Assembly: GCA_009829735.1 (NCBI GenBank)
Contig: CM020620.1
Coordinates: 24,712,020-24,776,019, forward strand
DNA: 64,000 nucleotides
Direction of reading: 5' to 3'
From: Pyropia yezoensis
Taxonomy: Eukaryota; Rhodophyta; Bangiophyceae; Bangiales; Bangiaceae
Shown: piece after piece, positions 22,283 through 30,916 of the stretch
Numbering within the stretch: the stretch's first letter is position 1
Layout: each line of letters begins with the position of its first letter
Made by a program: the position numbers and the translations under genes
Notes under the pieces: generated by a model
Told to the model about the DNA's origin: nothing
What the model saw: only the letters and a program-made list of their open reading frames with translations
Databases searched by the model: none

Positions 22283-23310
22283 CTACTCACAGATCGACTC
22301 GATCACCTTCTCAACACGATGAAACTGACCGGAAATCTGCCGCTCCGTGATAAGAACAGCCGCCAACGCCTGCAGGTGCAGCGGATGATCCAACAGTGTG
22401 GGATCGTCGTGCACCAGCCGACGGATGTAGCACTTGAGATCATTAAAGACCCCCTCAATTGCCTGAAGATCCGGCGAATACGGCGGCAGGCGCATGAAGT
22501 GAACACCGTTTGCCTCGAGGAATGCATCGCCAGCAGCATCGTGAATCGGAGCGTTATCAAACAGTAGAATGCAGTTGTCCGGTTGATCGCCCCATGGGTG
22601 ACCCTCCAAGAACACGTTCATCTGGGGCACCAAGGTTTGACAGAAGATGAGCCAATCAGCTGCGGTCAAAGCGGGGCCGAGGACGCACGTATGCACCGCC
22701 TCAATGTTGCCCAATCCCGAGATTGCCATGGTCGTACTCGTCCGTGGGACCGACCTTGGATCACGATCCAGCATCCGCATTGGCTCATCCCGTGGGGCCC
22801 ATCCTCGCTTGAGAAAGACATCCCCGCCATCCGTGTGGGTCTCATCAACGGATATGATACACCGCCTGGGTATCTGCCTCATGAGCTGGCAGTGATGTAG
22901 GCGTGCCGCTTCATTCCGCTCTTGAAACAGGCGCTCGATTACCTTGCGAGTAAATCCCATCCGCCGGAAGTATCGCGAGAGCGACGCTGTGCTGCACTGT
23001 AGGCCGGCGAATTCGTCCTCGGCCAGGATGCCTACTCATCCAATACTCTGACATTGTCCTTGAGGGTGGCCGTAGGGTCTTGATCGATCAGCCAAACCAT
23101 GGCCCGATGTAGTTCCTCGTTGAACTGAAGTCCATCCGCGTGGGAGTTGCGCCATTCTGGCGTCGGCCAAACGGTGCCCGTCGCACGATAGTACCTCAAC
23201 CAGCGGGCCAGCGCGGCGCCCTTGCAGCCAATCACATCACAGACCTCCTTGCCGGAAGATCCACGTTCAATCATCGCTATCGCCGTCAAGCGCAGGTCCT
23301 CGGAAAGCAT
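22283..23310 (-). pseudogene. Tc1/mariner-IS630-like DDE transposase, one frame break
   Basis: Two collinear minus-strand frames form one transposase. The first, from ATG 23310 (MLSEDLRL), carries an N-terminal helix-turn-helix with ALARWLRYYRATGTVW and stops after NVRVLDE. The second resumes one frame over within about 10 nt (near 23028-23036) and holds the complete catalytic core. It has SVDETH (Asp 1), ILLFDNAPIHD (Asp 2) and SPDLQAIEGVFND (Glu), with 33 residues between Asp 2 and Glu as is usual for the group. It ends at 22283. Unlike the copy at 955-1996, all three catalytic residues are intact, so a single indel separates it from a complete frame. An intron in so short a gap is unlikely. 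It truncates the left arm of the inverted repeat at 23413. Terminal repeats and the TA target duplication were not identified. Confidence 0.88.
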
Positions 23311-23412
23311 GACGTCTCGGCAATAGACGGGTGTCGGAAACAACGCCAATCCTCGACCAGCAGCTGGCAGCACCTCGGACGGGGGGCGTCAGGGTCCTGG
23401 GGGAACGTGGCA

Positions 23413-23887
23413 CGGCAGGAGCACGGGAGGGGGGCGGGTCGCAGTGACGGCGCCGTGTGGAGCAGGGGGTGAGGAAGCAGAGGCAGCAGCACGAACGCCG
23501 CCAGGAAGGTCTAGGGTCACCACGGCAGGTATGAGGTGGGCGTGTGGTGCGGAATGGATGGACTGGTGGTGTCTGGAAGAAAAACAGAGGTTATAAGCTT
23601 TTTTCGGGGGTCTGACGGCCCCGCTGGGGCCCTCGCACGCCCGCCCGTGCACCACGCGCAGCGCACAAAAAGTGGGTTCTGGGGGTGCTTCTGGCCATGG
23701 TGTGCCGGATGTAGCGCATGCGGCGCCCGTGGGCGCACGCCGGCCGCGCTGCGCCCAGACAGACAGTGGGAGAGGCTGTCATGCCACTTTTTCGAGCCGA
23801 CAAACATTTTCCGCATCGGGAGAGATCATGATTGCCCCCAAGCGCGACAAACGTGTCAGTCGCTGACACGAAGCCCAGAATCATGCA
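23413..23887 (-). repeat. Left arm of a long inverted repeat
   Basis: Near-identical, in reverse orientation, to 35437-35913. Both arms carry the hairpin GTGTCAGCGACTGACAC and a pyrimidine tract ending TTCCAG. The outer end abuts the Tc1-like transposase and the inner end faces the 228-bp satellite. The arm equals the 5' flank and first part of the Cys-rich gene at 35.7-36.8 kb, so it is probably a truncated copy of the same large element placed head to head. Confidence 0.9.
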
Positions 23888-23930
23888 CGGACCATCATGG
23901 TGAACACGACACGAAGGCCTGACAATTTGT

Positions 23931-24140
23931 GGAGACGCCACGACATTCTGTGCGCTGCATCTGTGGACGGGAGAGTGCTATGAAAACTCTGAAACGGCAT
24001 GAGGCGCCCGCCGCCACCTGCTTTCGGCGGCATCTACGCACACACAAAGACAGGAGAGGTCCGGTGGTGCGTGAGCACCGTGAATTCGGATTTTCCATAT
24101 TTTTTGTTTGCACAATCACCAGTCGGATCGCTTTCCGAGC
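23931..24140 (+). repeat. 228-bp satellite, leftmost partial unit
   Basis: Matches the units at 34351-35365 (CGCCACGACATTCTGTGCG to CGGATCGCTTTCCGAGC). It is separated from them only by element 1. Removing that insertion and one CGAGC copy restores the head-to-tail array exactly at a unit boundary. Confidence 0.92.
24136..24140 (+). repeat. Target site duplication of element 1 (left)
   Basis: CGAGC immediately precedes the 5' LTR. The same five bases follow the 3' LTR at 34346-34350. Five bases is the usual staggered cut of Ty3/gypsy integrases. Confidence 0.92.
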
Positions 24141-24679
24141 TGTGGGAGATTGGGCCGGAATTCGGTACCAATACTTTGAAGATTCGGGTCAAGTGGACCT
24201 GACCGGAAGTCGAAATTCACCCGACCCACGATGGTGAAACTTCTGACTTCTGGACGGAAATTCGACTAGGACTTCCGACATACTAGAGCAGGGTAATGCT
24301 GCTGGTATTTGTTTCTTGGGATTTTTGCACGGGAGCCAGACGGATTTCTACGCTTTGAGTTCTTTGCATGTGGAGTGATATGATTGGTTTGTTTGAGGGT
24401 TCATTTTCTGAGTGTTTTGAGGGGTTGCGTGAGCGTGTGAGGAGGGTTGATAAGGAGGGACAGCAAGGCGGGGAGGGCCCACCTTGGCTGGCCAAGCAAG
24501 AAAACACCGTCTGGCTCCGACACATCTTGTTCGTGCCTTGGTGAGTGGACCCGCTCACCACACGCAAGTTCCGTGTTCGGCTGTGTGGAGGTGCTTGCTT
24601 CCGGTGTCCCAAGTTGGGATATCGGCAATACTCCTCTTCCTTCCCTGACTCGGGGTTGGTGCTTGGGAGTACTGCTACA
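24141..24679 (+). repeat. Element 1 5' LTR (539 bp)
   Basis: Begins TGTGGGAG and ends CTGCTACA, and matches 33807-34345 base for base as far as I could compare. It contains TTG|GTGAGT (donor at 24541), a strong 5' splice-site match also seen in the LTR of element 2. Confidence 0.95.
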
Positions 24680-24681
24680 GT

Positions 24682-24699
24682 TGGTGGATCAGCGGGGGA
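24682..24699 (+). other. Element 1 primer-binding site
   Basis: TGGTGGATCAGCGGGGGA starts two bases after the 5' LTR. TGG is the complement of the tRNA 3' CCA. Element 2 has a similar site (TGGTGGAGCAGCAGGGGA), so both probably use related tRNAs. I cannot name the tRNA. Confidence 0.7.
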
Positions 24700-24996
24700 G
24701 AGGATATCGACTTTGGTACCTCCCTTGACCGGAGACGGGACCAAGTTGGCCCCTCTCCCCCTTCGGCACCGAGACTTCCGGTGACACGATCGACTCGCCA
24801 ACGTTCCGAGCGTTCGCTGGGCGACGAGGTTGGCCACCGTGAGTCTTGGTGGGAGACCCGGAGTTTCGGGAAACCTCACCGCCTTCCTTGAGGCAGGTGG
24901 AGGGGTGGAACGTGCTCTAGGAACTCCCTAGCTGACGATCCCCGACTCTGGACACCGTTTGGTCGTTTTGGTTGACTCCACGTGACTCTTGTGGAG

Positions 24997-26760
24997 ATGG
25001 CTGGTGAGGGAGACCCCCCCATTGCGCCGAGTGTACCTGGGGAGGGGGAGCGTAGTCCTCCCCCGACGGGCGGAGTACCACCCAGGCCGGGCAGTGCGGA
25101 TGTGGTGGGTCCAGAGGTTGGACCCCGACGGCGATCGGCCAGGTTCCTTCCCAGGCCGTCACCGGAAGAGACGGGCGGAGTTCGCCCTTCTCCGGTGGGA
25201 GCGCCGAGCCAGCGTCAGGCTCCGGCAACCTCTTCGGGGAGTGACGACACTCACTTCGGCATGGGACCGCCGACCGGCAGAGGTGACGGGACAGGGAGTT
25301 CTGTACCCCGGGTTGGTGGGTCCGCGCCACGACTGGTGCCGGAAGGACCGGGTGGGAGCTCGAGTCAAGCTCCACCTGGATCATCCGGTATCGTGGATAA
25401 CTCGGTGATGACTGCCATCGCACAAGTCGTGCGAGAGGAGGTGGGGAAGGCGTTGAAGGGGAGCACCCCTCCGCCTGAGCAGGCCTCGAGGCGTCAGAAG
25501 CGACGGGAGATTCGACGTACTCTCCGTCGTGAGGTGGACTCGGAGTCTGAGTCCTCTGCAAGTGGCAAGTCGGGTGAAGAAGATCTTACTCGACATGGTC
25601 GTGTGACTCACACGGACCGTCTTGGGACTAGAGTCGTCCCAGGAAAGATCGTGGTGAATAATCCATTGTTCAAGGATGTCTTCGACTGTGAGACATATGG
25701 GTTGGTCAACAAGTCGTTGACCTACTCAAATAGCCAGGCCCGTACCCTGGGCCGGCGCAAGAAACACGTTGCGCAATCCTTCGGGGTCCGTTCAGAATGG
25801 GACGGGACTCCACCCCTGAAGGTCTTCCAGTTTTTGCGGAAGTTCGCAAAAGCCTGCGATGACAATGATGTCTCTGAAGCTGAAGCGTTTTTCATGCTTC
25901 AGGACTTCACCAAGGAGCCACTCCGCTCCGAGGTGATGAACGTCATGCCAAGTCGGCATGGTGGGAATCCGGGTGAGGTGACCTCCTACCTGGAGTTGGT
26001 TAATTGGATCCTTCGTCTTCACGCAGACGAGGCTTCCTTGGCTGTGCAGGTTGAAGAGTTCAACCGCGCCACCCAGAGTAAGGGTGAAGAGGAACGGGAG
26101 TTCGCTGAACGACTCCGTCAGCTGAACGTCCTCTGTGGATTCCTATATCCCCAAGGAGTCATTAAGGGACGCTTTGTGGAGGGTGTCCACCGAGCAGCTC
26201 GAGCGACTGTGCGAGAGCGTAATACTCCGACCATGACTCTGGCGGAGTTGGCACGCATCGCCCAGACTAAGGGTGATGAGTACCGCTGGCTCGTGTCTGA
26301 GCAGCGGAAGGAACGAGAGAAAGAAGTTAAGGGAATGGAAGCAAGTCGCTTCCGCAGAACTGCAAGGATGCCTTCCTACACGCGGACGTACCCTGCAGTA
26401 CCTTCGTCCTCAACTCGAGAGACGGAAGGTATGGTGGCCGCCATCCCTGATAAGTCACAGGGAAAAGCGGGGCCATCGGCGTCGATGAGTGATCGGCCGT
26501 GTTGGCAGTGTTCCAAGTCGGGACACTGGGCAGCCCAATGCCCCACTCTGGACGTTCGTTTGAGAGCCCTGTTGGCTCGTATTGGGAAGCTCGGTATTCC
26601 GAGGACTGATTCGGATACCCGGCCACACACCACACGTGTGACGGCCATGACTCAACCTAAGTCAGAGGATGAGTCCACGCTTGAGAAGGGGGAAACCTCT
26701 TCCCCCAGCTCAAGTGGCAAGGATACTCCATCATCCGAGTCGGATGAGGGAAACGCCTAG
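24997..26760 (+). CDS. gag: Element 1 Gag
   Basis: Structural protein that packages the element RNA into cytoplasmic particles. The first ATG is 24997 (MAGEGDPP); the frame is open slightly upstream only through a GTG. It has 587 residues. The first 230 or so are Pro/Gly/Ser-rich and basic. A capsid-type helical region then runs from about 240 to 420 (for example LKVFQFLRKFAKACDDNDVS). A CCHC zinc knuckle follows near residue 507, C-WQ-C-SKSG-H-WAAQ-C. The tail is Ser/Glu-rich and ends EGNA just before TAG. The last codons contain the slippery heptamer that leads into pol, so most product should stop here and a minority continue as Gag-Pol. Confidence 0.92.
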   Translation: MAGEGDPPIAPSVPGEGERSPPPTGGVPPRPGSADVVGPEVGPRRRSARFLPRPSPEETGGVRPSPVGAPSQRQAPATSSGSDDTHFGMGPPTGRGDGTGSSVPRVGGSAPRLVPEGPGGSSSQAPPGSSGIVDNSVMTAIAQVVREEVGKALKGSTPPPEQASRRQKRREIRRTLRREVDSESESSASGKSGEEDLTRHGRVTHTDRLGTRVVPGKIVVNNPLFKDVFDCETYGLVNKSLTYSNSQARTLGRRKKHVAQSFGVRSEWDGTPPLKVFQFLRKFAKACDDNDVSEAEAFFMLQDFTKEPLRSEVMNVMPSRHGGNPGEVTSYLELVNWILRLHADEASLAVQVEEFNRATQSKGEEEREFAERLRQLNVLCGFLYPQGVIKGRFVEGVHRAARATVRERNTPTMTLAELARIAQTKGDEYRWLVSEQRKEREKEVKGMEASRFRRTARMPSYTRTYPAVPSSSTRETEGMVAAIPDKSQGKAGPSASMSDRPCWQCSKSGHWAAQCPTLDVRLRALLARIGKLGIPRTDSDTRPHTTRVTAMTQPKSEDESTLEKGETSSPSSSGKDTPSSESDEGNA

Positions 26761-26796
26761 CCGCTGGGACTAAGACTGACCCAAAGGCTCCAGCGG
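26748..26796 (+). promoter_or_regulatory. -1 ribosomal frameshift signal, gag to pol
   Basis: Slippery heptamer G GGA AAC (26748-26754) is in the gag frame. A 6-nt spacer containing the gag stop follows. A perfect 7-bp GC-rich stem comes next, CCGCTGG (26761-26767) with CCAGCGG (26790-26796). Loop bases GACCC can pair with GGGTT near 26806-26811, giving a possible H-type pseudoknot. After slippage the -1 frame is open into pol. Heptamer type, spacing and stem match known -1 frameshift sites; function is inferred. Confidence 0.8.
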
Positions 26797-26798
26797 TA

Positions 26799-29700
26799 AT
26801 GAAGCGGGTTGCTTCACGCTCACCGACCCATGGGAGAGTGAAGGTCCTGACTCGACCTCGAGGGGTGAGACCTAGGGACAAGGCCCCTCCTCAGAAGCAC
26901 GACCCGAGTCGGATTGTGTCAGTGCTGGTAGGGAGTAACTACCAGGTCGCAGCTCGACTCTGGCTGCAGGATGGATATGAGTTTACCTCTCGTGTCATAG
27001 TCGACACAGGCTCTGCTGCCTCTCTCATTAGGCAAGACTTATTGCCAGAGGGGACAGATGTGAGCCCCGCCAGCTCACCCGAGTGGCGTATGTTTGATGT
27101 CAATGGGGGACTCCTCCCCATTGTTGGGTCTATTGCATTGACTGTTTGCATTGGGTTCTACCAGACGCAGGTGAACTTTGGAGTAGTCTCCAATATGTCA
27201 GTCCCCGTACTCCTGGGAACTGACTATCTGGACCTCCATGTCCCGGCCGTCTGTGGACCGGAAGGGATAATCCGAATGCGTAATGGAGAGACTGTCCCCA
27301 TATTGCGTAAAGGGAGGACTGTTTCCCCTACGACTCATCAACCTAGGGAAAACTCTCCCAAGGGTGGAGGCTCTACGACCCATGTACGAGTATGTAAGGG
27401 TACGGTAGTCCCGCCCCGATCAAGGACCTTTGTGCGAGTACGCACACGGTTTCGAGGGAATGGACTTGTTTCCCCCGTGGACCGAGTCTATTATACTCAC
27501 CAAGTGCAAGTTGCTTGGGGCCCCATGACTTGTGGGGATGACCAAACCTGGTGGGTGGAGGTCCTCAACACGTCGGAGGAACCTCGACGACTCCCCGGAG
27601 GCATGAAGATTGCGTCGATCTCTACCTTTGAGGGGAATGTCGTTGCTGTGACTCAACAGCAATGGGAGGATATTGGAATGGCAGGCTCTGCCGACCAATC
27701 GAGTTCATCGACGGCTAAGTCGCCGACGGTACATCGGGAGAACATCCCGGAGTGTTTACATGGACGACTGGATGAGTTAATCCAGAAGCATCACAAGTTG
27801 TGGAATGGTGACCTTGGGCTCATCAAGGCCACCGAACACAGAATCGTGTTGAAGCCAGGGGCTAGGCCAGTTCGCCTGAGTCCCTACCGTATGGGACCAG
27901 ACTCACGGGAACTCACCCGAGAGCAGGTCCAACGGATGCAAGACATGGGTGTCATTGAGCCTTGCTCAAGTGAGTGGGCCAGTCCCATAGTCTTGGTGCC
28001 CAAGTCAGACGGCACGATGCGGTTCTGCATCGATTATCGTAAGCTAAACGAGCGGACGGTAAGGGATAGTTACCCCTTACCCCGTATGGACGATTGCCTT
28101 GACTCACTCGGTGAGGCACAGTACTTTTCCACGTTGGACTGCAACGCGGGGTACTGGCAGATACCCATCCGCAAGGAGGACAGACACTTGACCACCTTCA
28201 CGTGTCACTGTGGAGTTTATCAGTGTACACGGCTCCCTTTTGGGCTTTGCAATGCACCTGCGACTTTCCAGCGTGCTATTGACTTGATACTTGCCGGAGT
28301 CAAGTGGCAGATCGCCCTGGTGTATCTGGACGATATCATTGTGTTCTCCGGGACTGCCGAAGAACACTTGTCCCACTTGGACAGAGTGTTTACCCTGTTG
28401 GGTGAAGCAGGAGTAACACTCAAACCTACGAAGTGTCACCTCTTTAGTAATGAGGTGGAGTACCTCGGCCATATAGTCCGGCCAGGTCGCATTCTGGTCA
28501 ATGAGAAGAACCTCATGGCCATCCGTCGGGCGAAGTTCCCCCAGACGCAGACACAACTCAGGAGCTTCCTGGGTATGTGTAACGTATACAGACGCTTTGT
28601 GGCGAACTATGCCAAAGTGTCTGCACCGTTGAACCACTTGGTAAGTTCCAAGATGCCCAAGCGCTTGGATGCTCCCAAACCCCCGGAGCAAGAAGCGTTT
28701 GATAGGTTGCGAGAGCTCCTCTGCAACCCACCGGTGTTAGCGATCCCGAGACCGGGGGCTCACTACATCGTTGATGTGGACGCAAGTTACGACCAACTCG
28801 GTTGTTGCTTACTCCAACAACAGCCTTCGGGGGAGTATTTACCCGTTGGCTATTTCAGTAAGGGACTCTCACCCGCCCAGAAGAACTATTCTGTGACGGA
28901 GGTAGAGGGTCTTGGCGTGGTATGGGCAGTCTCCATGCTACGGCCATACATCGAAGGAAGGAAGTTCCTCATTCGATGTGACCACAAGGCTTTGAAGTGG
29001 ATACTCACCACTACAGCCTGTACGAATAACCGACTCAATCGATGGCGACTCTGCCTCGCTGAGTTCGATTATGATGTTGAATATCGGCCAGGCCCGAAGC
29101 ATGCGGTTGCGGACGCGTTGTCTCGCATACCGACGGATGGGAAAGACACTTCCCCTATCCCTGAGGAACTCCCTCATGTGGCAGTGACCACTCGCTCCGG
29201 AACTGTCCTCGACCCGAGGATGCCTGGCATGGCCAAATTATTACCCGTGTCTTTGGATGAGTTTGTCCAGGCACAGGAGAGCGACAAACTTTGTCGACGA
29301 CTCAGGAAGGAGCTCGACCAGGCTCAACCGACTCGGTTCTTCCTGAATGACAACGGCATACTCTGCCGTAAGGGATATACCCAGGGGGACAAGCAAGTCG
29401 TCGTCCCCAAGGAGTTACGCAAGAGTATCCTCCAACGGGAGCACTCCTCACCGTTGGGTGGACACCCAGGGTCTACGAGGATGTATCAGACCCTACGTAA
29501 GAAGTACTATTGGCCATCACTCGTGGCTGATGTGTACGGATATGTAGCCGCATGCGCGACTTGCGCAAAGAATAGACTCATGGAGTCCCGGCAGACTTCT
29601 TCCATGAGACTCTTTCCTGCAACAGAGCCGTTTGCAGCGATAGCAGTGGACTTACTCGGTCCACTACCACGAACACCTGAAGGATATGAGTACCTTCTGG

Positions 29701-30788
29701 TGATGTGTGATCGCTTCACTAAGCTCACACGGGTATCCCCACTCAAGGATATCACAGCCGTGGACGTTCTGAGTGAGTTACTCGACGTCTGGGTTGCCAG
29801 TTATGGCATCCCCGACTCTATCCTTTCGGATAACGGACCACAGTTTGCGTCCGTCCTGTATCAGGGAGTCATGAAGATGTTGGGGGTGCAGACGAACTTC
29901 GCCACCCCTTACCATCCCCAGACTAATGGGCAGGTGGAACGATTCAACAGGACTCTAGTGCGCCAGTTGCGTCACTATGTCCATGACCATGTAGTCACAT
30001 GGGCTCGTTATGCGTCACTACTCGTGACAGCATACAACTCCCAGGTACACAGTAGTACGGGAGAGGCACCGTTTGCCTTCGTCTGCCCCCGACGACTTCC
30101 GTCAGTAGCTGTGGAGCGTCTCACCCAGACTGAGGGTGAGACTTCGACTCAAACACCGAGTCAGGCGAAAGCCTCCCTACTCCAGAGACTGGAGGAGATG
30201 ATACCCCTTGTCCGGGCTACTATGGAGAAGGCCCAAGCCCGTTACAAGAGGTACTTCGATGTCCGAGTCAGACATCGTCGCGATCCGCTCCGAGTTGGAG
30301 ATTGGATTTATGTTAACTCCCACGACAATAAGGGAGGGAAATTGGTCTTCAAGACTCTGGGACCATATCACATCCTTAAAACGGATGGACGTCGGTTAAC
30401 CATCGAGAGTGATGATGGTATCCGGACAATAAATGGGAATCACGCGACTCGCGCACCCGAACCCCCAGAGGGAGATCCCGCTTGGGAAAGGGCTTTGCAA
30501 GCATGGAAAGTCCCATCCTTGCCGACCTCTTCCAATAAGCCATTGGAGGCGGTGTTCGACAAGTTTGTCGGGCACGGATATGATGAGTCGGGGCGACTCA
30601 TGCTCCGAGTCAGGTGGTTCGGGTATGGACCAACTTCCGACACATGGGAGTTTGTAGAGGACCTACCAGTAGAGAAGGTCCGTAGATACTGCCAGACTGT
30701 GGGCATATCTATACGCCGACGTAGCACTCGTACGTCGGGGGATGAAGTCCCTGCTCCAAGTCAGAGCAGAGCGGCAAGCCAACCATGA
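26799..30788 (+). CDS. pol: Element 1 Pol polyprotein with chromodomain
   Basis: The frame is open from about 26748, in -1 relative to gag, to 30788. ATG 26799 is only the first internal Met. Domains counted from it are: aspartic protease with VDTGSAASLI (about 68); reverse transcriptase with RFCIDYRKLN (about 408) and the catalytic YLDDIIVFS (about 508); RNase H with VDVDASYDQLG (about 656) and VADALSR (about 770); integrase zinc finger with H-x-H at SSPLGGHPG (about 885) and CATCAKNR (about 919); integrase core with AVDLLGP (Asp), LSDNGPQF (Asp) and NGQVERFNR (Glu); a GPY module (KTLGPYHIL); and a C-terminal chromodomain, RVRWFGYGPTSDTWEF (about 1260-1290). All catalytic residues seen are present and there is no internal stop. 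The chromodomain is thought to guide integration by reading modified histones. Confidence 0.95.
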   Translation: MKRVASRSPTHGRVKVLTRPRGVRPRDKAPPQKHDPSRIVSVLVGSNYQVAARLWLQDGYEFTSRVIVDTGSAASLIRQDLLPEGTDVSPASSPEWRMFDVNGGLLPIVGSIALTVCIGFYQTQVNFGVVSNMSVPVLLGTDYLDLHVPAVCGPEGIIRMRNGETVPILRKGRTVSPTTHQPRENSPKGGGSTTHVRVCKGTVVPPRSRTFVRVRTRFRGNGLVSPVDRVYYTHQVQVAWGPMTCGDDQTWWVEVLNTSEEPRRLPGGMKIASISTFEGNVVAVTQQQWEDIGMAGSADQSSSSTAKSPTVHRENIPECLHGRLDELIQKHHKLWNGDLGLIKATEHRIVLKPGARPVRLSPYRMGPDSRELTREQVQRMQDMGVIEPCSSEWASPIVLVPKSDGTMRFCIDYRKLNERTVRDSYPLPRMDDCLDSLGEAQYFSTLDCNAGYWQIPIRKEDRHLTTFTCHCGVYQCTRLPFGLCNAPATFQRAIDLILAGVKWQIALVYLDDIIVFSGTAEEHLSHLDRVFTLLGEAGVTLKPTKCHLFSNEVEYLGHIVRPGRILVNEKNLMAIRRAKFPQTQTQLRSFLGMCNVYRRFVANYAKVSAPLNHLVSSKMPKRLDAPKPPEQEAFDRLRELLCNPPVLAIPRPGAHYIVDVDASYDQLGCCLLQQQPSGEYLPVGYFSKGLSPAQKNYSVTEVEGLGVVWAVSMLRPYIEGRKFLIRCDHKALKWILTTTACTNNRLNRWRLCLAEFDYDVEYRPGPKHAVADALSRIPTDGKDTSPIPEELPHVAVTTRSGTVLDPRMPGMAKLLPVSLDEFVQAQESDKLCRRLRKELDQAQPTRFFLNDNGILCRKGYTQGDKQVVVPKELRKSILQREHSSPLGGHPGSTRMYQTLRKKYYWPSLVADVYGYVAACATCAKNRLMESRQTSSMRLFPATEPFAAIAVDLLGPLPRTPEGYEYLLVMCDRFTKLTRVSPLKDITAVDVLSELLDVWVASYGIPDSILSDNGPQFASVLYQGVMKMLGVQTNFATPYHPQTNGQVERFNRTLVRQLRHYVHDHVVTWARYASLLVTAYNSQVHSSTGEAPFAFVCPRRLPSVAVERLTQTEGETSTQTPSQAKASLLQRLEEMIPLVRATMEKAQARYKRYFDVRVRHRRDPLRVGDWIYVNSHDNKGGKLVFKTLGPYHILKTDGRRLTIESDDGIRTINGNHATRAPEPPEGDPAWERALQAWKVPSLPTSSNKPLEAVFDKFVGHGYDESGRLMLRVRWFGYGPTSDTWEFVEDLPVEKVRRYCQTVGISIRRRSTRTSGDEVPAPSQSRAASQP

Positions 30789-30916
30789 GTACAAACACAT
30801 ACCATGGTTCTTCAAAGATTCTCTACTAACAAAGCCGACTATGGCACAATACAAAACGAGAAGAATACCCACCACTCTTCTCACCAAGGAAAGAACAAGT
30901 CGTTCGACCGCTGACT

